The notes under the pieces: model-generated | What the model was told of the DNA's origin: nothing | Databases searched by the model: none | Seen by the model: the letters and a program-made list of their open reading frames with translations, nothing else | Assembly: GCA_003228955.1 (NCBI GenBank) | Contig: QIGN01000103.1 | Span: forward strand, 1 to 34,078 | DNA length: 34,078 bases | Direction of reading: 5' to 3' | Origin: Hyphomicrobiales bacterium | GTDB taxonomy: Bacteria; Pseudomonadota; Alphaproteobacteria; Rhizobiales; Methyloligellaceae | Shown: positions 8,312-17,844 of the stretch, one piece after another | Numbering within the stretch: position 1 is the stretch's first letter | Layout: each line of letters starts with the position of its first letter | Program-made: the position numbers and the translations under genes

Positions 8312-8329
8312 GCATTTTTCAGGCGTTTT
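8304..8329 (+). terminator. Terminator-like hairpin overlapping the fabB stop codon
   Basis: ACGCCTGA (8304-8311) pairs perfectly with TCAGGCGT (8319-8326) around a 7-base loop, and TTT follows. The fabB TGA is part of the left arm. Because fabI starts only 37 bp further on, this may be a partial terminator or attenuator inside an operon. Confidence 0.5.
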
Positions 8330-8366
8330 CCATCACGTATCTTTTTTGACGATAAAAGGCTCAGGT

Positions 8367-9230
8367 ATGACAAGTAACGATGTAGCGTCCCCCGGACCTC
8401 TGATGGCCGGCAAGAAGGGACTTATCATGGGGGTCGCCAATGACCGCTCGATCGCCTGGGGCATTGCCCGGATACTGGCGGGACATGGCGCGGAGCTCGC
8501 CTTTACCTATCAGGGGGATGCATTCGGGCGCCGCGCCATTCCACTGGCGGAGTCGGTTGGCTCGCCAATCATCGAAGCCTGCGATGTGGAAGACCTCGAA
8601 AGTGTGGACAGTCTTTTCAAGGTTATCGGCGACACATGGGGGTCGCTGGATTTCGTGGTGCACGCGCTGGCCTTTTCCGACCGCAGCGAACTGAGCGGCC
8701 GCTATGTGAACACCAGCCGCGATAACTTTGTGCAGACCATGGTGATCTCCTGCTTCTCCTTCACCGAAATTGCCAGGCGCGCGGCGGAACTGATGAATGA
8801 TGGCGGCTCCATGCTCACCTTGAGCTTCGGCGGCGCGACGCGGGTCGTGCCCTGCTACAATGTGATGGGCGTGGCCAAGGCGGCGCTTGAAGCCAGCGTG
8901 CGCTATCTTGCGGTCGATCTGGGCGCACAGGGCATCCGCGTCAACGCACTCTCGCCCGGTCCCATGCGGACACTCGCCGGCGCCGCCATCTCCGACGCCC
9001 GCTCCATTTTCAATTTTCAAAAAGCCCATTCGCCGCTCAAACGCACACCGCATCTGGACGAAGTCGGCGGCGCGGCGCTTTACCTGCTGTCCGATCTGTC
9101 GGGCGCGGTTACGGGCGAAGTGCATTTCGCCGATTGCGGCTACAATGTCGTCTCCACGCCGGAACTCGAAGCCCTCAAGCTCTATGAGGGCGTGGAAATC
9201 CCGGCGGCGAAGAGCGAAGCGGCCGAGTAA
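8367..9230 (+). CDS. fabI: Enoyl-ACP reductase FabI
   Basis: FabI catalyses the last reduction of each fatty-acid elongation cycle using NAD(P)H. The 287-residue product has the short-chain dehydrogenase fold with LIMGVANDRSIAWGIA at the cofactor site, VVHALAFSD, and the Tyr-x6-Lys pair Tyr164/Lys171 in CYNVMGVAKAALEASVRY. LSPGPMRTLAGAAI and the C-terminal DCGYNVVSTPELEAL match Rhizobiales-type FabI. The residue aligning with E. coli Tyr146 is Phe154 here (LSFGGATRV), where Tyr is usual. The ATG at 8367 is preceded by CTCAGG. An internal ATG at 8403 is a less likely start. It is the third gene of the fab cluster. Confidence 0.95.
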   Translation: MTSNDVASPGPLMAGKKGLIMGVANDRSIAWGIARILAGHGAELAFTYQGDAFGRRAIPLAESVGSPIIEACDVEDLESVDSLFKVIGDTWGSLDFVVHALAFSDRSELSGRYVNTSRDNFVQTMVISCFSFTEIARRAAELMNDGGSMLTLSFGGATRVVPCYNVMGVAKAALEASVRYLAVDLGAQGIRVNALSPGPMRTLAGAAISDARSIFNFQKAHSPLKRTPHLDEVGGAALYLLSDLSGAVTGEVHFADCGYNVVSTPELEALKLYEGVEIPAAKSEAAE

Positions 9231-9248
9231 CCACATCTGCGAAGCAAC

Positions 9249-9332
9249 GCCACGCCACCCGCTCCCCCTTGCCCAACCACCCCAAGGGTATACTTACGGG
9301 GTGGTTGGGCAAGGGGGAGCGGGTGGCGTGGC
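9249..9332. repeat. Perfect 35-bp inverted repeat with 14-bp loop between fabI and murI
   Basis: The left arm (9249-9283) and right arm (9298-9332) are exact reverse complements. The loop spans 9284-9297 and contains GTATAC. The arms are mostly C on one strand and G on the other (about 75 percent GC). CTGTTTTAC follows, so it could terminate fab transcription, though the U-run is short. Its length and perfection exceed ordinary terminators. Confidence 0.9.
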
Positions 9333-9365
9333 CTGTTTTACAAAACGTACCAAGAGCATGGCGGC

Positions 9366-10223
9366 ATGATTGGACTGTTCGACTCAGGCCATGGCGGATT
9401 GACCATTTTCCGCGCCCTCCTGCGCCGGTTCCCCGATCTGGAATTCGTCTATCTCGGCGACCACGCCAACGCGCCCTATGGCAACCGGGACTCATCGGAA
9501 ATTGTCGATCTGACCCGCGCCGGGGTGGAGCAGCTTTACGCCCGTGGCTGCAAGCTGGCCGTGCTGGCCTGCAATACGGCGAGCGCCGTCGCCTGCCGGA
9601 CATTGCAGCAGGACTGGCTGCCCGGCAGCGGATATGAGGGTCACAATATTCTGGGCGTGGTCGCGCCGATGGTGGAAGCAGCGACACAAACGCCATGGGC
9701 CGTGACCTCGCCGCAATATCCGCAGAAATACAATGACGACACGATTGCGGTCTTCGGCACGACCCGGACCGTGTCGAGCGGTGTTTACAGCGAGGAAATC
9801 GCCAAGCGCTGCCCGAAGGTCACGATTGCCGAGCAGGCTTGCGCGGACCTGGCCGGGGCTATCGAGCAGGGCCGCGCCAAAGGTGAACTCGACGTCATGG
9901 TCGCGGAATATGTCCGCCAGTTGCTGGACCGAACGAACGGCAAAATCCCCGAGCGGGTCATACTCGGGTGCACCCATTTTCCACTTATCGAGGACCTGTT
10001 TGTGCAGCATCTCTCCCCCTCAACGCGGCTTCTGAGCCAGCCGCAGGTCGTGGCCGACAGCCTTGAGGACTACCTGGTCCGGCATCCGGACTACGCCGCG
10101 CCAAAGTCTTCCGGTTCCAAGCCGGCACTGCTCACCACCGGCAACCCGGATCAGGTCTCGCTTTCGCTTGAGCTTTTCTGGCCGCGGGCGGATGCCTTCG
10201 AGGCGCTGGTAACGAAAAATTAG
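9366..10223 (+). CDS. murI: Glutamate racemase MurI
   Basis: MurI interconverts L- and D-glutamate to supply D-glutamate for peptidoglycan, without a cofactor, in the cytosol. The 285-residue protein opens with the family signature IGLFDSGHGGLTI (Asp6, Ser7). The two catalytic cysteines are Cys69 in LACNTAS and Cys202 in LGCTHFPLI, with His204 next to the second. APYGNRD also matches the substrate site. The ATG comes soon after the long hairpin, and no clear Shine-Dalgarno is visible. It follows fabI in the same direction, but the hairpin probably separates the transcripts. Some members act on aspartate; this sequence looks more like glutamate racemase. Confidence 0.92.
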   Translation: MIGLFDSGHGGLTIFRALLRRFPDLEFVYLGDHANAPYGNRDSSEIVDLTRAGVEQLYARGCKLAVLACNTASAVACRTLQQDWLPGSGYEGHNILGVVAPMVEAATQTPWAVTSPQYPQKYNDDTIAVFGTTRTVSSGVYSEEIAKRCPKVTIAEQACADLAGAIEQGRAKGELDVMVAEYVRQLLDRTNGKIPERVILGCTHFPLIEDLFVQHLSPSTRLLSQPQVVADSLEDYLVRHPDYAAPKSSGSKPALLTTGNPDQVSLSLELFWPRADAFEALVTKN

Positions 10224-10276
10224 CCACGTTCCGCCGTTTACGCGGATTTAAGTCCTCTGAGCTATCTTCAGCTCCC

Positions 10277-10507
10277 ATGAGTTTGGCAATCCAGAACGCA
10301 ATCGTCGGACTGCAATCCGCCAGCCAGAATTTTGAACGCACGGCGGGCGAGATTGTGCGCGGCGGCACGCGGACGGCTGACGGCGACAATGATATCGTCG
10401 CCGGGCTGGCATCGCTGAAGGAGTCCGAGGTTCAGTTCAAGGCCTCCGCCAAGGTCATCGGCGCAATCGCGCAAACCGAGGGGCGGCTTCTGGATATCCT
10501 CGCCTGA
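10277..10507 (+). CDS. Small protein resembling flagellar rod/hook protein termini
   Basis: The 76-residue product starts AIQNAIVGLQSASQNFERTAGEIV, similar to the N-terminal helix of flagellar rod proteins (pattern SGLQAA..RL...A.NIAN). It ends LKESEVQFKASAKVIGAIAQTEGRLLDILA, similar to the C-terminal helix of FlgC and FlgF/FlgG (pattern ..AYEANAKVI...DEML.TLL). The two helices are joined by only about 20 residues, with no rod D1 domain. In flagellar rod proteins these helices pair as a coiled coil. No flagellar gene is near. It could be a flagellar relic or a stand-alone helical protein. It starts 53 bp after murI with GAGC upstream of the ATG but no strong ribosome site. Confidence 0.6.
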   Translation: MSLAIQNAIVGLQSASQNFERTAGEIVRGGTRTADGDNDIVAGLASLKESEVQFKASAKVIGAIAQTEGRLLDILA

Positions 10508-10520
10508 GGCTCATCCGCCC

Positions 10521-10551
10521 AAATTAAAAGCGGCCCCCCGAAGGGAGCCGC
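10521..10551 (-). terminator. Bidirectional-type terminator between the rod-like gene and pnp
   Basis: GCGGC (10530-10534) pairs with GCCGC (10547-10551) with further C/G pairing inside. On the minus strand the hairpin is followed by TTTTAATTT, a good intrinsic terminator for the pnp transcript. On the plus strand it is followed by CCAAATTTT and could also end the murI/rod-like transcript. Confidence 0.75.
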
Positions 10552-10578
10552 CCAAATTTTCAGCCAACCATACTGGAA

Positions 10579-10678
10579 CTAGAGCGTGATCCAACCTGAT
10601 TGAACCAGGTTGGCGCTCTATCTGGTTTTTTGCCGCACAATTTATCCGAAAACCGTTTCACACTTTTCGGATTGTGCT

Positions 10679-10682
<4 letters not shown>
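10579..10682. repeat. Double-hairpin palindromic element ending at the pnp stop codon
   Basis: The 104-bp element is bounded by CTAGAGC (10579-10585) and GCTCTAG (10676-10682). The first hairpin pairs AGAGCG and CCAACCTG (10591-10598) with CAGGTTGG (10606-10613) and CGCTCT (10614-10619). The second pairs GCACAA and ATCCGAAAA (10644-10652) with TTTTCGGAT (10664-10672) and TTGTGC. The pattern AGAGCRTGATCC plus CCGAAAA...TTTTCGG recalls palindromic repeats scattered through Rhizobiales genomes (recalled, not searched). Its last bases supply the TAG of pnp at 10679-10681. Confidence 0.8.
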
Positions 10683-12805
<2,123 letters not shown>

Positions 12806-12920
12806 ATTTTCTTTTCTCATCTTTCTATCTTGGGAATCGCATTAGGAGCCGCTCCGCCGGCGGATTCCGGCCGGTGCGTCCTGATTCCCCGGTCCCGTTA
12901 ACTCACGCCTGATGCGCGTG

Positions 12921-13190
12921 CTAACGGCGAATACCCAGGCTTGCTATCAGCTTCTTGTAACGCTCCTCGTCCCGGGATTTGACATAGTCGAGAAGCCTGC
13001 GCCGCTGGCTCACCATTTTGAGCAGTCCGCGGCGTGAGTGATTGTCTTTCTTGTGGGTTTTGAAGTGTTCGGTCAGATTTGTGATCCGTTCGGTGAGGAT
13101 CGCGACCTGCACTTCGGGCGAACCCGTGTCGCCCTTGTTGGTGGCGTATTCGCCAATAAGTGCGCTTTTGCGCTCAGCGGCAATCGACAT
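12921..13190 (-). CDS. rpsO: Ribosomal protein S15
   Basis: S15 is a primary 16S rRNA-binding protein of the small subunit. The 89 residues match the family length and contain [49 protein letters not shown] and the C-terminal [13 protein letters not shown]. It starts 49 bp after truB and is followed 115 bp later by pnp, a widely conserved order. In E. coli S15 represses its own translation through an upstream mRNA structure; no such structure was resolved here. Confidence 0.98.
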   Translation of the reverse strand: MSIAAERKSALIGEYATNKGDTGSPEVQVAILTERITNLTEHFKTHKKDNHSRRGLLKMVSQRRRLLDYVKSRDEERYKKLIASLGIRR

Positions 13191-13239
13191 CGTCTAACTC
13201 CTGTTCTGTCGAGAATAATTAAAAATCCCGGCTCAACCC

Positions 13240-14160
13240 TCAAAGGTTGAAGACGCGCTTTGGTCTCAATTCGCCGCGCTTTACTTCACCGAGCGCCACG
13301 AGCAGTCCCCGTGACGTTGCATAGACGGGTCCGTTGATGACGGGCGCGTCGCGGCCGCGCAACAGCACGACCTGGCCCCGCGCCAGTTTCGCTGCATCGT
13401 CTCCGCTTACGGCCAGCGCCGGGATGTCGTCCAGCGCGGTCTCCACGGGTTCAAGAACAGCGTCAAGCCCCTCCAGGCCGGCGGCACTATGGCTCAACTC
13501 CCCCAGTTTAGCCAGAGAAATTGTGGCGGCTTCCCCGAACGGCCCGACGCGGGTGCGCCGCAGGGCGCTTACATGCCCGAAGCACCCCAGCGCGCGGCCG
13601 AGATCGCGGGCCAGCGAGCGCACATAAGTGCCTTTCCCGCAGGTAGCCTCCAGCGTGCAATGGTCCGCGCCGGGTATGTCCGCAATGGTCAGGCTTTCCA
13701 CCCTGACGGCGCGCGCCGCCAACTCGAACGCGTCGCCCTTGCGGGCCAGATCATAGGCCCGCGCGCCGGCCACCTTGATGGCCGAATAGCGCGGCGGAAT
13801 CTGTTCGATATCACCAATGAACTGCGGCAATTGGCGTTCGATATCGGCGCGGGCCGGGCGGGCGGAACTCTCCTCCAGCACCGCGCCCTCGGCGTCGTCG
13901 GTTTCGGTTTCCGCGCCCCACCTCACGGTAAAGCGGTAACTCTTCAGCCCGTCGACGATAAAGGGAACGGTCTTGGTGGCCTCGCCCAGCGCAATCGGCA
14001 GGATGCCGCTGGCGAGCGGATCGAGCGTGCCCGCATGTCCCGCCTTGGCTGCTCTGTAAAGCCGCTTGACCTTTGCCACCGCATCGCTCGACGTGAGCCC
14101 CACCGGCTTGTCGAGAACAAGCCAGCCATGTATCGCCCTTCCCTTACGTCGTCTTGCCAT
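13240..14160 (-). CDS. truB: tRNA pseudouridine-55 synthase TruB
   Basis: TruB converts U55 of tRNA to pseudouridine in the T-loop. The 306-residue protein has the N-terminal motif GWLVLDKPVGLTSSDAV and the catalytic Asp47 in AGHAGTLDPLASG, then YRFTVRWGAETETDDAEG and CGKGTYVRSLARDLG. The C-terminal part (LARGQVVLLRG onward) resembles the PUA-like extension. It lies between rbfA (30 bp upstream) and rpsO (49 bp downstream) in the same direction, consistent with one ribosome-biogenesis operon. Confidence 0.97.
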   Translation of the reverse strand: MARRRKGRAIHGWLVLDKPVGLTSSDAVAKVKRLYRAAKAGHAGTLDPLASGILPIALGEATKTVPFIVDGLKSYRFTVRWGAETETDDAEGAVLEESSARPARADIERQLPQFIGDIEQIPPRYSAIKVAGARAYDLARKGDAFELAARAVRVESLTIADIPGADHCTLEATCGKGTYVRSLARDLGRALGCFGHVSALRRTRVGPFGEAATISLAKLGELSHSAAGLEGLDAVLEPVETALDDIPALAVSGDDAAKLARGQVVLLRGRDAPVINGPVYATSRGLLVALGEVKRGELRPKRVFNL

Positions 14161-14190
14161 GCCATGCAGTCGCGCCGCGCGCGCCGGTCC

Positions 14191-14577
14191 CTATTTGATA
14201 TCCCGCGCGACCTTGGGCGAACGCAGCAGGGCATCCACGTGACTCGATTGGTCGAATGTCGCATCCAGCTCGAAGATCAACTCGGGCATGTGCCGCAGAG
14301 AAACACGCCGCGCCACCTCGCCGCGAACAAACTTTTTGTGGCGCTTGAGGGCGGAAACGACCTTGTCCTGATTGTCCCCGCCCAGGGGCAGCACAAATAC
14401 AGTCGCATTCTTGAGGTCGGGCGAGGCTCTTACTTCCGAAACGGTCACCATCGCGCTGGCAAGATCGGGATCGGCTATTTCGTTGCGAAGGAACACTTCA
14501 CTAAGCGCCTTGCGCAAACTTTCGCCCACCCGCAACTGACGCTGGCTCGGGCCTCGCTTGGAGTGACCTTTGGACAT
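14191..14577 (-). CDS. rbfA: 30S ribosome-binding factor RbfA
   Basis: RbfA binds the 30S subunit late in assembly and is important for 16S 5'-end maturation and cold adaptation. The 128-residue product from the ATG at 14577 starts MSKGHSKRGPSQRQLRVGESLRKALSEVF, the family pattern, and continues with the KH-type core ATVFVLPLGGD and RHMPELIFELDATFDQSSHVDALL. A TTG-free longer frame to 14619 exists, but its extra 14 residues are unlike the family. It follows infB by 78 bp, across a GC-rich palindrome. Confidence 0.93.
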   Translation of the reverse strand: MSKGHSKRGPSQRQLRVGESLRKALSEVFLRNEIADPDLASAMVTVSEVRASPDLKNATVFVLPLGGDNQDKVVSALKRHKKFVRGEVARRVSLRHMPELIFELDATFDQSSHVDALLRSPKVARDIK

Positions 14578-14622
14578 GTGGCGAACCTGCTGTGGAAGTA
14601 TGCAAGGGTGTGACTTCAAGGT

Positions 14623-14655
14623 CCCGCCCCGGGGCGGGCGGATGATTGGCCGCCC
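14623..14655. repeat. GC-rich palindromes between infB and rbfA
   Basis: CCCGCCCC (14623-14630) and GGGGCGGG (14631-14638) form a loopless 16-bp palindrome. GGGCGG (14636-14641) can instead pair with CCGCCC (14650-14655). The two foldings are mutually exclusive. No U-run follows on the minus strand. Confidence 0.5.
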
Positions 14656-17148
14656 CTACAGCTTGCGCTCAATCTCCTCGACCGTGAAGCACTCGATGAT
14701 GTCGCCCTGCTTGAGGTCGTGATAATTTTCAAAGCCCATGCCGCATTCCTGACCGCCCGCGACTTCGTTCACTTCATCCTTGAAGCGCTTGAGTGTCGAG
14801 AGTTTGCCTTCGTGAATCACGACATCGTTGCGGATGAGGCGCACATTGGCGCCGCGTTCCACCTTGCCTTCGGTGATACGGCAGCCCGCGATCCGGCCCA
14901 CCTTGGAAATATTGAAAACCTCCAGGACTTCCGCGTTGCCGAGGAAATTTTCCCGCAAGGTCGGGTCCAGCATTCCGGACATGGCCGCTTTGACATCATC
15001 GACCAGATCGTAAATGACCGCGTAATAACGTATCTCCACACCCTCTTCCTGGGCGGTGGACTGGGCCAGTTTATTGGCGCGCACGTTAAATCCGATCACC
15101 GCGGCGCCCGAGGCCGCCGCCAGGGAAACATCGGATTCGATGATGCCGCCGACGCCGGAGTGCACGATCTGCGCCTGAACTTCCTCATTGCCGATCCCCG
15201 CGAGCGCCGCGTTGATGGCCTCGACCGACCCCTGCACGTCGCCCTTTATCAGCAACGGGAGTTCCTTGATCGACCCTTCCTGCAGGTCACTCATCATCTG
15301 CTCGAGCGATCCGCGCGGGCCGGTGCCGGCGGCGCGCACATCGCGAAGTTTACGCTCGCGATATTCCGTGATCTCCCGGGCGCGCGATTCGCTTTCAACC
15401 ACGGCGAACTGGTCGCCGGCTTCTGGTGCCGCGTTCAGACCCAGAATCTCGACAGGCGATGACGGCCCGGCTTCATCCACCTGGTTGCCCTGATCATCAA
15501 TCAGCGCCCGCACCTTGCCCCAGGCGGCGCCCGCCACGACGATGTCGCCGATGGCCAGCGTACCGCGCTGGACCAGGACGGTGGAAACGGGTCCGCGCCC
15601 GCGATCAAGCTTGGCCTCGATCACCACGCCTTCGGACGCGCGATCCGGGTTGGCTTTGAGTTCAAGCAGTTCGGACTGCAGGACAATGGCCTCCACAAGT
15701 TTGTCCAGATTGGTTTTCTCGATCGCCGAAACTTCGATCTCCAGCACATCGCCGCTCATGCTTTCGACGACGATTTCATGCTGCAGCAACTCGGTTCGCA
15801 CCTTGGTCGGATCGACATTGGGCAGGTCGATCTTGTTGATGGCGACAATGATGGGAACCCCGGCGGACCTGGCGTGGTTGATGGCCTCGATCGTCTGCGG
15901 CATGACTCCGTCATCGGCCGCAACCACAAGAATGACGAGGTCGGTCACCGAGGCGCCGCGCGCGCGCATCGCGGTAAAGGCCGCATGGCCGGGCGTGTCG
16001 ATAAAGGTCACACTGTGCCCGCTGGCGGTTTTGACCTGGTAGGCGCCGATATGCTGGGTGATGCCGCCAGCTTCGCCCGACACGACATTGGCCTCGCGAA
16101 TGGCGTCCAGCAGCGACGTCTTGCCATGGTCCACATGGCCCATGACCGTCACGACCGGGGCTCTGGATTTCAAGGCGGCGGGATCATCTTGCTCGCCAAT
16201 AAAACCTTCCTCCACATCGGCTTCGGAAACCCGTTTGACCGTATGGCCGAATTCCTCCGCGATCAGCTGCGCGGAATCGGCGTCAATCACATCGTTTGCC
16301 TTGTGCATCTGTCCCTGAGAGATCAAAAACTTGATGACATCGACGGAGCGTTCGGTCATCCGGTTCGCCAGCTCCTGGATGGTGATGGCTTCGGGGATCG
16401 TCACCTCACGGGCGATCTTTGCCTGGGCCTCGGCCGGTCCGCTGGATTTCTTCTTCTGACGTTCCTGGCGGCGGCGCAGCGAGGCCAGGGAGCGCTGGCG
16501 CTGGTTGTCATCGAGAGCATTGGTAATGGTGAGCTTGCCGCGGACACGCTGCTGGCCGCCCTTGCGTTTTTGCGGGCGGGTTTCGACACGGTCCTTCTTG
16601 GGGCGCGCTTCGGTGCGTTCCTTTGGCTTGGAGGCGGCGCCCGCATCCACGCGGCGGCGCCCGCCCGTCTCCTCCGCCTTGCGTGCCGCTTCGGCCGTGG
16701 CTTCGGCATCGACTTCCGGCGTGGTCTCGGGGGTTTCGGCGGGTTGTTCTTCTTTCTGCTTCGCGGCCGTCGCCTTTCGCGCGGTCTCTTCCCTTGCGCG
16801 CAGCTCGCTTTCGGCGACTTCGCGCGTCTTCGCATCGCTCAGGGCGCGTGTGCGTAACTCCCTTTCCTCGACTGACAGGTTGCGCAGCGCTTCAGGCGTT
16901 TCGGCGGGCGCCGCGGTCTCGCTCTCCGGCTGGGCAGCCTCAGCTTCCTGCGCGGCTTTGGCCGCAGCGGCAGCGTCGGCGTCCGAAGTGATCGTGCGTT
17001 TTTTCTTCTTTTCAACCAGCACGGATCGCGACCGGCCGTGGCTGAAATTCTGGCGTACATGGCCCGCGTTCACGGTGCGCTTCAAATTAAGCGTCATGGT
17101 CCGTGAACCAGAAGCGGTCTTGCCGTCGGTCTCTTTTGTCTCGCTCAT
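14656..17148 (-). CDS. infB: Translation initiation factor IF-2
   Basis: IF-2 is the GTPase that brings initiator fMet-tRNA to the 30S subunit. The 830-residue protein has an N-terminal [33 protein letters not shown] block typical of alphaproteobacteria, then a charged, Ala/Glu/Lys-rich linker (about 55-230), then the conserved [26 protein letters not shown] segment. The G domain carries GHVDHGKT (337-344), [12 protein letters not shown] and NKID. Domains II-IV follow, ending in [12 protein letters not shown]. It is transcribed after ylxR (21 bp gap), in the nusA-infB operon order. The start ATG at 17148 agrees with the conserved N-terminus. Confidence 0.97.
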   Translation of the reverse strand: MSETKETDGKTASGSRTMTLNLKRTVNAGHVRQNFSHGRSRSVLVEKKKKRTITSDADAAAAAKAAQEAEAAQPESETAAPAETPEALRNLSVEERELRTRALSDAKTREVAESELRAREETARKATAAKQKEEQPAETPETTPEVDAEATAEAARKAEETGGRRRVDAGAASKPKERTEARPKKDRVETRPQKRKGGQQRVRGKLTITNALDDNQRQRSLASLRRRQERQKKKSSGPAEAQAKIAREVTIPEAITIQELANRMTERSVDVIKFLISQGQMHKANDVIDADSAQLIAEEFGHTVKRVSEADVEEGFIGEQDDPAALKSRAPVVTVMGHVDHGKTSLLDAIREANVVSGEAGGITQHIGAYQVKTASGHSVTFIDTPGHAAFTAMRARGASVTDLVILVVAADDGVMPQTIEAINHARSAGVPIIVAINKIDLPNVDPTKVRTELLQHEIVVESMSGDVLEIEVSAIEKTNLDKLVEAIVLQSELLELKANPDRASEGVVIEAKLDRGRGPVSTVLVQRGTLAIGDIVVAGAAWGKVRALIDDQGNQVDEAGPSSPVEILGLNAAPEAGDQFAVVESESRAREITEYRERKLRDVRAAGTGPRGSLEQMMSDLQEGSIKELPLLIKGDVQGSVEAINAALAGIGNEEVQAQIVHSGVGGIIESDVSLAAASGAAVIGFNVRANKLAQSTAQEEGVEIRYYAVIYDLVDDVKAAMSGMLDPTLRENFLGNAEVLEVFNISKVGRIAGCRITEGKVERGANVRLIRNDVVIHEGKLSTLKRFKDEVNEVAGGQECGMGFENYHDLKQGDIIECFTVEEIERKL

Positions 17149-17169
17149 GCGTCTTCCGTGTTTCGGCGG

Positions 17170-17805
17170 CTATGCCGCCGCGCAAACTGCGCCGCCAGCG
17201 CGAAATCGCTCCAGGCGCGCCGCAGCATCCATAAATTTCCCGCGCGGCCCGCCCTGTTTCAATGCAGCATGTACCACATTTGGCCGGCCTAATGCCAAAC
17301 TCATTCGTTCAATGTTAAAGTTGCATAAAACCACCGTTTCGCGCGGGGCTCCGTCCGCGCCGCGCCGCGCCATGGCGTCCAGCTTCGCGCACCCGTCGCG
17401 GGCGGCATCCGAGGCATGAAGCAAAACAGTCTCGCCATTACCGCGTAACACCTTTGCGACCTTGTCGAAACCGCACACCACAAGCCCGGCCTTGTTGGCA
17501 AGGGAGAGCCGTTGCAGGGCATCGCGTTCCAGCAGGGCCTCCACCTGGTCTCCCAGAGAGTCTTCTGCTTTCACCGGTTTGCGGAACGCCCGGGCGAAAA
17601 TACCGCCCCTGGCCGCCTTTTCGACCACATCTCGCGCGCAGGTGACCCAAACGCCCCGGCCCGGCAGCCGCGCCTTCAGGTCGAGGACGGCCCGGCCTTC
17701 GGGATCGAGAGCAAAGCGCAGCAACTCATCCAGCGGTTTGCGCGCGCGCGAAACGGCGCATTGCCGCTCCGTCCCGCTATCTCCGCTCCGCGCGCTCCTC
17801 GCCAT
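17170..17805 (-). CDS. ylxR: RNA-binding protein: YlxR domain fused to an L7Ae-like domain
   Basis: The 211-residue product joins a YlxR (DUF448) domain at about 10-80 (TERQCAVSRARKPLDELLRFALDPEG, then LPGRGVWVTCARDVVEKA) to an L7Ae/YlxQ-like domain at about 95-180 (RLSLANKAGLVVCGFDKVAKVL, VLLHASDAARDGCAKLDA). The first is often seen as an RNase P or nucleoid-associated modulator, the second as a kink-turn binder; its exact role here is unproven. The fusion is common in alphaproteobacteria. The ATG at 17805 has AGGAGAGG just upstream; an in-frame TTG at 17826 is less likely. It lies between nusA and infB, the usual place. Confidence 0.9.
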   Translation of the reverse strand: MARSARSGDSGTERQCAVSRARKPLDELLRFALDPEGRAVLDLKARLPGRGVWVTCARDVVEKAARGGIFARAFRKPVKAEDSLGDQVEALLERDALQRLSLANKAGLVVCGFDKVAKVLRGNGETVLLHASDAARDGCAKLDAMARRGADGAPRETVVLCNFNIERMSLALGRPNVVHAALKQGGPRGKFMDAAARLERFRAGGAVCAAA

Positions 17806-17844
17806 GCCAAACCTCTCCTGTGCCAACTTTGCTTCACGACGCGC

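Noticed and set aside
13489-14613. Plus-strand open frame of 374 codons
   Set aside because: It overlaps truB and rbfA in antisense, both supported by strong motifs.
15778-16857. Plus-strand open frame of 359 codons
   Set aside because: It is antisense to the IF-2 G domain and linker; composition reflects the IF-2 codons.
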